This document shows positions 1 through 5,340 of a DNA stretch of 5,340 bases, in pieces. The translations under genes and the position numbers were made by a program. The notes under the pieces are model-generated. The model saw nothing but the letters and a program-made list of their open reading frames with translations, was not told where the DNA came from and ran no database searches. The number at the start of each line of letters is the position of its first letter. Within the stretch, counting starts at the first letter, position 1. Origin of the DNA: Eggerthellaceae bacterium (lineage in GTDB: Bacteria; Actinomycetota; Coriobacteriia; Coriobacteriales; Eggerthellaceae); assembly GCA_017533165.1 (NCBI GenBank), contig JAFXIM010000042.1, forward strand, positions 1 to 5,340, read 5' to 3'.

Positions 1-480
1 GGCGCTCAAAGCCATATTGCGTTTGTCGTCTCCGATAACTCACACGATGAGGCTATAGGTTATTGGGGGCAAAAACTGGTACTGGCTGCCCAGGAAATGG
101 GCCTTAACACCTGTTGGACAGGCATTATGTCTCGAAGGAAGTCTAGGGCTACAAGAAACGCCAACGAAAAGCTTCGTCTAGCAATTGCTATCGGCTACGG
201 CAAAACCCAGGGCCATGAGCGACGTACGAAGAGCTTTGCAGAGCTTGTTGACATGAGATGCAAAGCTGCTCCTGAATGGTTCTATACCGCTTTTGAAGCA
301 GCACAGCTCGCACCTACAGCTGTCAACAATCAGCACTTCAAGATTACCTTGTATGAGGACGGCGAAGGTGTCAGCATCACTGCGGCGAGCAAGGGCTATG
401 ACCAAGTTGACCTCGGTATCGTCAAATGCAACTTTGAAGCTGCAGCCAACGAAGCCGAGGCCAAGTGGTATTGGGTATAG
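1..480 (+). CDS. Nitroreductase family protein, TM1586-like (3' part, runs off left edge)
   Basis: The reading frame is open from base 1 to the TAG at 478-480, giving 159 visible residues; the start lies outside the window. The family binds FMN and reduces substrates with NAD(P)H in the cytoplasm; the physiological substrate is not predictable. Visible residues 21-41 (from YWGQ through GLNTCWTG) match the segment typical of nitroreductases. Residues 61-78 (AIAIGYG, then HERRTKS) match the usual late 'lGYg...K.kS' stretch. At 101-111 follows AQLAPTAVNNQ, an 'aPSa.N.QpW'-like motif that in ordinary nitroreductases sits near the N-terminus. Finding it near the C-terminus fits the TM1586-type proteins, in which two nitroreductase-like halves are fused in one chain. 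The visible end (WYWV) looks natural and shows no frameshift. The internal ATG at 97 lies inside the conserved domain and is not the true start. The gene converges on pntB with a 17-base gap. The family is fairly sure; the subfamily is less so. Confidence 0.85.
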   Translation, partial: GAQSHIAFVVSDNSHDEAIGYWGQKLVLAAQEMGLNTCWTGIMSRRKSRATRNANEKLRLAIAIGYGKTQGHERRTKSFAELVDMRCKAAPEWFYTAFEAAQLAPTAVNNQHFKITLYEDGEGVSITAASKGYDQVDLGIVKCNFEAAANEAEAKWYWV

Positions 481-497
481 TCTATTTCCAGCGTCAC

Positions 498-1928
498 TTA
501 TAGAGCTGCGTTGATTGCCTCAACCGTATCTTTCGCATTGCCAAGAAGCATATCGGTGTTGTCGTTAAAGAACAAGGGGTTCTGCACACCAGAATAGCCA
601 GCGTTGCCCATGCTACGCTTCGAAACGATAACCTTTGAAGCTTCCCACACGCGTAAAACAGGCATGCCTGCAATGGGAGAATCGGGCTCTGTTTCGGCGG
701 CAGGGTTAACCGTGTCATTCGCGCCGATAACAAGAACCACGTCTACGTCACCGAATTCATCGTTGATCTCATCCATTTCGAAGACGTTATCGTAGGGAAC
801 TTTGGCTTCTGCAAGCAAAACATTCATATGACCGGGCATACGTCCCGCAACGGGATGAATACCAAACTGCACTTCAATACCACGAGCAATGAGCTTTCGC
901 GTAAGCTCTGCAACCGGGAACTGTGCTTGAGCCACGGCCATGCCATAACCCGGTGTAACCACGACGCGCTTCGCCTCCTTAAGGAGCGCTGCAACTTCCT
1001 CAGGGCTCGTTTCGGTATGGGTACCGTAATCCTTGACTTCCCCGCTCGACTTAGCAGGTGCGTCTCCACCAAAACCGCCGAGGATAACGGAAATGAAAGA
1101 ACGATTCATGCCCTGGCACATGATGTAGCTCAAGTAGGCGCCGGAAGAACCAACGAGGGCACCGGTAATGATCAATAGATCATTACCAAGCGTGAAACCA
1201 GCCATAGCAGCAGCCCAGCCCGAATAAGAGTTGAGCATGGAAACAACGACGGGCATGTCGCCGCCACCGATGGCGAGGACCAAGTGAGCACCAAGCACAA
1301 GAGAAATCACCGTGATAATGGCGAGGGGCAGAATGCCTTGCTCGACTCCGATGGTCGTTACAAACCACGCAATGCAAGCAATGATTGCAATGAGCATGGT
1401 CAGATTGATCGCATTGCGGCCGGGCAAGGTCAAAGGCTTGCCGCTGATCTTTGCGGAAAGCTTGAGGTAGGCAACGATAGAGCCAGTCAGGGTAACTGCA
1501 CCAATGAATACGGCGAGACCGACCTCACCCATATGGAAGGCATTTTCGTAAGTTCCCGAACCGGAGTCGGTCATAAACGAGTTGATACCCACGAGCACCG
1601 CAGCAGCACCTACGAAAGAGTGAAGCATGGCAACAAGCTCAGGCATGCCTGTCATCTGAACACGCACAGCCTTGAACACGCCAAAGGCACCGCCCAAAAG
1701 GACAGCTATCAGCATGAGAATTGCCGTCACGCCAGCACCCTGGCTGTCTGTGACAACAGCTATAGCCACCGTGGCAATTAGCGCCAAAGCCATGCCGACG
1801 ATACCGAAAGTATTGCCTTGAGCAGCGGACTTCTGTTTAGAAAGACCAGCAAGAGCCAGGATGAACAGCAGAGCTGCCGCAATGTAGGCAAGCGTCTGGA
1901 AAGGAGTAAGCAAAGCTAGGATATCCAT
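498..1928 (-). CDS. pntB: NAD(P) transhydrogenase subunit beta
   Basis: Membrane subunit of the proton-translocating transhydrogenase, which uses proton flow to pass hydride from NADH to NADP+ and so make NADPH. The 476 residues compare with about 462 in E. coli PntB and align along the whole length. Residues 1 to about 275 form domain II, with roughly nine hydrophobic segments. It includes [13 protein letters not shown], with His103 at the place of the E. coli proton-channel histidine (His91), and [18 protein letters not shown], with Asp224 and Asn233 at the places of E. coli Asp213 and Asn222. A charged linker (about 287-310) leads to domain III, which binds NADP(H): [10 protein letters not shown] (327-336), [28 protein letters not shown] (402-411, with Asp405) and KRS (437-439), which in the family contacts the NADP 2'-phosphate. 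The ATG overlaps the pntA stop by one base (TAATG), and AGGAG lies nine bases upstream, so translation is probably coupled. All key residues are present, so the protein should be active. Confidence 0.97.
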   Translation of the reverse strand: MDILALLTPFQTLAYIAAALLFILALAGLSKQKSAAQGNTFGIVGMALALIATVAIAVVTDSQGAGVTAILMLIAVLLGGAFGVFKAVRVQMTGMPELVAMLHSFVGAAAVLVGINSFMTDSGSGTYENAFHMGEVGLAVFIGAVTLTGSIVAYLKLSAKISGKPLTLPGRNAINLTMLIAIIACIAWFVTTIGVEQGILPLAIITVISLVLGAHLVLAIGGGDMPVVVSMLNSYSGWAAAMAGFTLGNDLLIITGALVGSSGAYLSYIMCQGMNRSFISVILGGFGGDAPAKSSGEVKDYGTHTETSPEEVAALLKEAKRVVVTPGYGMAVAQAQFPVAELTRKLIARGIEVQFGIHPVAGRMPGHMNVLLAEAKVPYDNVFEMDEINDEFGDVDVVLVIGANDTVNPAAETEPDSPIAGMPVLRVWEASKVIVSKRSMGNAGYSGVQNPLFFNDNTDMLLGNAKDTVEAINAAL

Positions 1929-3463
1929 TAGTCGTTGCTCCTCTCGAACATCTTAAGCATACGACGAGTGACGGTGAAGCCACCGAAGACGTTGATAGAG
2001 GCGATAGCAACGGCTATAAAGGCAAGAGCCATGACAACAGGGTTGTCAGAGCCAATTTGCAGCAGCGCTCCAACCACTATGATTCCAGAAATTGCATTGG
2101 TAACTGACATAAGTGGCGTATGCAGCGAATGCGAAACACCTGTGATCACATAGAAGCCCACAACAACAGCAAGCATGAACACGATGAAGTGGCTAGCCAT
2201 CGACGCCGGCGCTGCGAGAATGAGCACGACGGCTAAAGCGGCAAGGAGCGCCTTCCACCAAAGGCCGCTGCCCTTCTTCTGCTCCCCTTCCACCGGCGTC
2301 TCTTCTGCTTTGTCGTTCGTCTTTGCCGCAGGAGCGGCAGAAACGCTAACCGCAGGAGGCGGCCACATGATCTGACCGGCAAGAGTCACGGTCATACCAC
2401 GGAGAACCTCGTCATCCATATCCCAAACCGGAACGCCATCCTTGGCCTTGGTGACGAGCTTCATGAGATTGACGATGTTCTGTCCGAAGAGCTGAGAGGA
2501 TTGGCCGGGAAGACGGCTCGGAAGATCGTCATATCCAATGATGGTAACACCGTTATCTGTTACGACCACCTCGCCAGGCTTGGACAGGGGGCAGTTTCCG
2601 CCAAGCGCAGATGCGCCCATGTCGACGATAACCGAGCCCGGCTTCATCCCCGCAACGGCTTCCTCAGTGATGAGAAGAGGAGCAGGGCGTCCGGGAACCT
2701 GAGCGGTAGTAATTACGATGTCGGACTTTGCCGCCTGCTCCGTATAGGTCTTTAGAACCAAAGCCTGCTCTTCGTCGGTAAGTGCACGCGCGTAGCCGTC
2801 CGAAGACTGCTGCTTAACGGGAATTTCTACGAATGTACCGCCGAGGGACTCAACTTGATCTGCTACTTCAGCGCGCACGTCGGTTGCAAATACCTGGGCG
2901 CCCATGGAACCGGCTTGACCAATTGCCGCAAGACCCGCAACACCGACGCCGATGATGTAAACGTTGGCAGGCTTTACCTTGCCTGCAGCGGTGATCTGAC
3001 CGGCAAAGGTGCGGCCGAAAGCGCTCGCAGCCTCAATAACCGCACGGTAGCCAGCAACATTCATCATGGATGAGCGAACATCGAGAGACTGAGCACGAGA
3101 GAGTCGGGGTACCATGTCAAGGGCCATCGCCGTAACGCCCATAGACTCGAAAGTCTCGATAATGGCAGCGTTGCCACGCGGATTCAAACGAGCAAGCAAG
3201 GTGGCGCCACGCTTGATCATAGCAAGCTCAGCTTCGCCAGGCGTATCGAGGCAGGTAATGATATCTGCACCCCACGCTTGATCCTTTGAAACGATTTGAG
3301 CACCCGCAGCCTCATACTGATCGTCATAGTAGCTAGCGGCGGTACCTGCACCTGATTCGACGCAGACGTCATAGCCAAGCTTAATTAATTTGGAAACCGT
3401 GTCAGGAGAAGCGGATACAAGCTTCTGCCCCGCATGCGGTTCCTTGGGAATGCCAATAAGCAT
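1928..3463 (-). CDS. pntA: NAD(P) transhydrogenase subunit alpha
   Basis: Partner of PntB: it carries the NAD(H)-binding domain I and the first part of the membrane domain. The 511 residues compare with 510 in E. coli PntA. Domain I covers about 1-370, starting MLIGIPKEP. The loop with Arg120, Gln125 and Asp128 ([10 protein letters not shown]) corresponds to the RQD loop that acts at the hydride-transfer site in the Rhodospirillum rubrum enzyme. GVGVAGLAA (172-180) is the dinucleotide-binding turn and Asp195 (ATDVR) the expected NAD-ribose ligand. The later [17 protein letters not shown] stretch is also typical. A variable Ala/Lys/Glu-rich linker (about 371-399) precedes four membrane segments near 402-420, 425-442, 452-470 and 477-495. 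This fused form is the E. coli-type two-gene arrangement, unlike the split PntAA/PntAB form. Compared with E. coli and R. rubrum as I recall them, the loop [11 protein letters not shown] (281-291) has one extra residue. The start is supported by AGGGGG five bases upstream. Confidence 0.97.
   Translation of the reverse strand: MLIGIPKEPHAGQKLVSASPDTVSKLIKLGYDVCVESGAGTAASYYDDQYEAAGAQIVSKDQAWGADIITCLDTPGEAELAMIKRGATLLARLNPRGNAAIIETFESMGVTAMALDMVPRLSRAQSLDVRSSMMNVAGYRAVIEAASAFGRTFAGQITAAGKVKPANVYIIGVGVAGLAAIGQAGSMGAQVFATDVRAEVADQVESLGGTFVEIPVKQQSSDGYARALTDEEQALVLKTYTEQAAKSDIVITTAQVPGRPAPLLITEEAVAGMKPGSVIVDMGASALGGNCPLSKPGEVVVTDNGVTIIGYDDLPSRLPGQSSQLFGQNIVNLMKLVTKAKDGVPVWDMDDEVLRGMTVTLAGQIMWPPPAVSVSAAPAAKTNDKAEETPVEGEQKKGSGLWWKALLAALAVVLILAAPASMASHFIVFMLAVVVGFYVITGVSHSLHTPLMSVTNAISGIIVVGALLQIGSDNPVVMALAFIAVAIASINVFGGFTVTRRMLKMFERSND
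1938..1942 (-). promoter_or_regulatory. Ribosome binding site of pntB
   Basis: On the minus strand AGGAG lies nine bases before the pntB ATG, inside the last codons of pntA. Together with the one-base TAATG overlap it confirms the pntB start and suggests that ribosomes finishing pntA re-initiate on pntB, keeping the two subunits in balance. Confidence 0.7.
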
Positions 3464-3468
3464 GAAAG

Positions 3469-3474
3469 CCCCCT
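3469..3474 (-). promoter_or_regulatory. Ribosome binding site of pntA
   Basis: On the minus strand AGGGGG stands five bases before the pntA ATG (AGGGGGCTTTCATG). It is a strong Shine-Dalgarno match and fixes the chosen start, which also agrees with the conserved N-terminus of the family. Confidence 0.7.
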
Positions 3475-3498
3475 AGGCAAATGCAGAAGGAACAATTA

Positions 3499-3517
3499 GT
3501 ACAACTGAATATTGTAC
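3499..3517. promoter_or_regulatory. Inverted repeat, possible operator in the pntAB leader
   Basis: GTACAA and TTGTAC form a perfect six-base inverted repeat separated by seven bases. It lies in the 94-base gap upstream of pntA and overlaps the only reasonable -10 candidate, the position expected of a repressor site. The arms resemble but do not match the Rex operator (TTGTG...CACAA) or the BlaI/CopY type, so no regulator can be named. A chance repeat of this size is possible. Confidence 0.35.
3511..3516 (-). promoter_or_regulatory. Candidate -10 element of a pntAB promoter
   Basis: TACAAT on the minus strand matches the sigma-70 -10 consensus in five of six positions and would give a leader of about 40 bases before the pntA ATG. 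The -35 support is poor: the best hexamer, TTGACC (3539-3544), is 22 bases upstream, which is too far. The hexamers at normal spacing (16-18 bases) do not match. The promoter is therefore tentative, and either an activator or a different -10 is possible. Confidence 0.3.
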
Positions 3518-3557
3518 GCCAGCTAATAATCTGTTGTTGGTCAATCCGACGAAAGCG

Positions 3558-4019
3558 CTAATAGCCGAGGTAGCTAAGCAAGCCGACGCAACCGTCGGAG
3601 ACATCATCGTAGGTCTCATCAAAGTTGCCGGTATACCAAGGATCAGCAATATCTCTCTGCGATCCAGCAAACTCAAGGAGCTTAAACACTTTTCCATCAG
3701 GATCGTTGGCATACATACGCCTCATATTGCGTACGTTAGCCTCATCCATGCCGATTAGCAGGTCATAGTCAGCGTAGTCGCGCTTGGTTAACTTGCGGGC
3801 ATATTTGCCAGAGCAGTCAATGCCGTATTGTTTAAGTTTTGTGCGAGTCCCATGATGAACGGGGTTTCCCAACTCCTCTGAACTCGTGGCTGCACTGGCG
3901 ATTTCGAAATAGTCACCGAGACCGTGTCTTGAGGCAAGATCCTTCATGACGAATTCTGCCATAGGAGATCGACAGATGTTGCCGTGGCATACAAAGAGGA
4001 TTCTGCAAATCTTAGGCAT
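3558..4019 (-). CDS. Low-molecular-weight protein tyrosine phosphatase
   Basis: Cytoplasmic phosphatase that removes phosphate from protein tyrosines through a cysteinyl-phosphate intermediate; bacterial members often act opposite BY-type tyrosine kinases in control of cell-surface polysaccharides. The 153 residues are the usual family length. The P-loop VCHGNICRSP (10-19) gives the C-X5-R-S signature with nucleophile Cys11, Arg17 and Ser18. The general acid is Asp126 in DIADPWYTG (123-131). The second loop cysteine, Cys16, corresponds to the residue that forms a redox-sensitive disulfide with the nucleophile in some relatives. The ATG puts the P-loop at the normal distance from the N-terminus. 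Only a weak GGG lies upstream (4028-4030), and the gene begins five bases after the stop of the penicillin-binding protein gene, so translational coupling is likely. No tyrosine kinase is visible in the window, so the substrate is unknown. The family also includes arsenate reductases and arginine phosphatases; the DPWY-type motif favours protein phosphatase. Confidence 0.94.
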   Translation of the reverse strand: MPKICRILFVCHGNICRSPMAEFVMKDLASRHGLGDYFEIASAATSSEELGNPVHHGTRTKLKQYGIDCSGKYARKLTKRDYADYDLLIGMDEANVRNMRRMYANDPDGKVFKLLEFAGSQRDIADPWYTGNFDETYDDVSDGCVGLLSYLGY

Positions 4020-4024
4020 AGGTG

Positions 4025-5340
4025 TTACCCATTCTGTAAATCAGCCTGACCATCAACTTTGGAGGTAGACTCCGGATCCTGAGTCGGTGGAGGCGTTACA
4101 GGAGTATCGGTAGATCCGCCACCCTGGTTACCGTCTTCTTCATCGGTTTGACCGCCCTGGTTTCCACTGTTACCGCCTTGATTATCGCCGTTACCGTCGC
4201 CCGTTTGACCACCGGAAGGAGGCGTCGTTGATTCCTGCTCCTCCTGCTCCTGTTTAGCAGGATCCTTGCCCTTGGAAACCACGATCACGAGCTTATTTCC
4301 CTCGACACGCTGGCTGATAATGGTACCCGCTTCTACGTTGTCGTCGTACTTTTCCTCAGTGGTGTACTTATAGTCTCTAAGGATGCTCTTTACGCTCTCG
4401 AAAGTGCTGCCAATCATGTTTGGAGCCTTATTGGGATCCTTGGATGTCTTGATGCCCGGAACGTCAAGGTCAGTGTTGCTGAAGCGCTTGGTGTACTCAG
4501 GATCGTCAGCTTCGAAGAACTGGACGATTTCGCGCCCTTCCATCCACCTGTTCATAAAAGCACCGTAAACGGCAGCGCCATTCAGGCCATACACGCTTCG
4601 CTGGTTGGTGGGGTCACCTATCCACACTGCAACTGATAGCTGCGGCGTGATGCCCACGAACCAGCTATCCTTAGAGTTTTCGGAAGTACCGGTCTTGCCG
4701 GCAACAGGCTGTCCGCAGGCAAGACGAGCGCGGCTACCGGTACCGCCGTTAACAACGCCCTTCATGACCTCAATCGCAGCGTGAGCAACCTCTCGAGAGA
4801 TGACTTGCTCACCTTCTGAACCGGTATGATCAATGATCACATTGCCCTTGCGGTCGACCACCTGCTCAATGACTACCGTGTCGTGCCTGACGCCCGCATT
4901 AGCGATAGTAGCGTAGGCGCCAGCCATTTCGAGAGTAGTCACCTCTTCCGAACCAAGCGTGACGGACAGGAAGGGTTCGAGTTCAGACTGAATGCCCAGG
5001 CGATGGGCCATCTCGACAACATTTTCAGGGCCTACCGCTGCGCATATGCGAATGAAGCCGGTATTGGAAGAAACGGCAAAGGCACTCGCAATGCTTCGCG
5101 TACCGTACTCTCCCCCACCGTAGTTCTCGACACGATAACCATCGATCTCAAGCCAAGAGCTGCAGTTAACGGGAGTAGAGGGAGAAATACCCTGCTCCAA
5201 TGCGGTTACCAAAGTAAAAGTCTTGAAAGAAGAGCCTGGCTGTCGCTTTGCCTGAGCAGCAAGGTTCCATTGATTGGCGTAGAAATCCTTGCCACCGACC
5301 ATGGCACGTACAAAACCGTTGTTAGGATCAACGGCAGTCA
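4025..5340 (-). CDS. Class A penicillin-binding protein with PASTA domain (5' part beyond right edge)
   Basis: Peptidoglycan synthase that cross-links stem peptides outside the membrane; in complete class A proteins a membrane anchor and glycosyltransferase domain precede this part, but they lie outside the window. The frame stays open to base 5340, so the ATG at 5302 is internal: the codons before it read AVDPNNGFVRA, continuing into MVGGKDF, a run usual in class A transpeptidases. Counting from that Met, the transpeptidase motifs are all present: SSFK with catalytic Ser24 and Lys27, SSN at 78-80 and KTGTS at 203-207. A single PASTA-like domain spans about 292-345 (APNMIGSTFESVKSIL to VVSKG); such domains bind muropeptides or beta-lactams in some relatives, though this one looks divergent. 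The tail (about 350-425) is acidic and rich in Gly, Asn, Gln, Pro and Thr, probably disordered in the wall. The stop is followed after five bases by the phosphatase gene. Mycobacterial PonA2 is a comparable PASTA-bearing class A protein, but I cannot assign a specific name. Confidence 0.94.
   Translation of the reverse strand, partial: TAVDPNNGFVRAMVGGKDFYANQWNLAAQAKRQPGSSFKTFTLVTALEQGISPSTPVNCSSWLEIDGYRVENYGGGEYGTRSIASAFAVSSNTGFIRICAAVGPENVVEMAHRLGIQSELEPFLSVTLGSEEVTTLEMAGAYATIANAGVRHDTVVIEQVVDRKGNVIIDHTGSEGEQVISREVAHAAIEVMKGVVNGGTGSRARLACGQPVAGKTGTSENSKDSWFVGITPQLSVAVWIGDPTNQRSVYGLNGAAVYGAFMNRWMEGREIVQFFEADDPEYTKRFSNTDLDVPGIKTSKDPNKAPNMIGSTFESVKSILRDYKYTTEEKYDDNVEAGTIISQRVEGNKLVIVVSKGKDPAKQEQEEQESTTPPSGGQTGDGNGDNQGGNSGNQGGQTDEEDGNQGGGSTDTPVTPPPTQDPESTSKVDGQADLQNG
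4115..4213 (-). repeat. Low-complexity Gly/Asn/Gln coding repeat in the penicillin-binding protein tail
   Basis: This stretch encodes repeated short units such as NQGG, GNSGNQGG and GNQGGG, broken by TDEED. In DNA it shows imperfect copies of a roughly 9-12 base unit around 'ccctggtt' and 'gttaccg' on the plus strand. Units of this kind can change in number by slippage; codons vary between copies, so the array is not recent and perfect. It encodes a flexible linker rather than a folded domain. Confidence 0.6.

Noticed and set aside
97..99. ATG at 97 as the start of the nitroreductase
   Set aside because: The frame is open back to base 1 and the upstream residues (GYWGQKLVLAAQE) belong to the conserved domain.
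828..1178. 116-codon plus-strand open frame opposite the 3' part of pntB
   Set aside because: It is antisense to the conserved NADP-binding domain, has no family features and no plausible ribosome binding site, so it is a shadow frame.
1284..1781. 165-codon open frame on the plus strand opposite pntB
   Set aside because: It lies wholly inside pntB on the other strand; its translation is rich in His, Asn, Arg and Cys with no recognisable motif, as expected of an antisense shadow of a hydrophobic protein gene.
3499..3517. Rex-type redox operator upstream of pntA
   Set aside because: The attraction is functional context only; the arms GTACAA/TTGTAC lack the TTGTG...CACAA pattern, so it is kept as an unnamed dyad.
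3583..3598. Stem-loop CCGACG-CAAC-CGTCGG as a terminator of the phosphatase gene
   Set aside because: It lies inside the coding sequence before the stop, the stem is only six pairs, and no T-run follows on the minus strand.
4692..4725. Eight-base inverted repeat GTCTTGCC...GGCAAGAC with 18-base spacer
   Set aside because: It falls on the codons around the conserved KTG motif of the penicillin-binding protein, so the sequence is explained by coding; most likely chance.
5300..5302. ATG at 5302 (minus strand) as the start of the penicillin-binding protein
   Set aside because: The frame continues upstream to the window edge with family-typical sequence (AVDPNNGFVRA), so this Met is internal and the gene is cut by the window.

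Overview
The window holds five protein-coding genes packed tightly, with no RNA gene, CRISPR array, insertion sequence or phage feature that I can see. Base composition is roughly half GC. A class A penicillin-binding protein with a PASTA domain points to a Gram-positive bacterium. The mid-GC composition, the E. coli-style two-gene PntAB and the TM1586-like nitroreductase would fit an anaerobic actinobacterium such as a member of the Coriobacteriia. That placement is an inference, and nothing in the window proves it.

Layout from left to right: (1) the 3' part of a plus-strand nitroreductase-family gene enters from the left edge and ends at 480. (2) Converging on it after 17 bases are pntB and pntA on the minus strand. 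They overlap by one base (TAATG) and encode both subunits of the proton-translocating NAD(P) transhydrogenase. (3) A 94-base gap (3464-3557) upstream of pntA carries a good ribosome binding site, a possible -10 box and a perfect inverted repeat overlapping that box, so this is the likely control region of pntAB. (4) Further upstream on the same strand is a low-molecular-weight protein tyrosine phosphatase gene, complete and with all catalytic motifs. (5) Five bases upstream of it ends a class A penicillin-binding protein gene whose 5' part lies beyond the right edge. The visible part covers the transpeptidase domain, one PASTA domain and an acidic Gly/Asn/Gln-rich tail.

The penicillin-binding protein and phosphatase genes look like one transcription unit (cell-wall synthesis plus tyrosine dephosphorylation), and pntAB like another (NADPH supply driven by the proton gradient). 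The two units are co-oriented and could be partly joined by read-through, since I see no convincing terminator between them. The genes are of well-known families and I do not find an undescribed system here. The points most worth checking are the inverted repeat in the pntAB leader and the close coupling of the penicillin-binding protein with the phosphatase.
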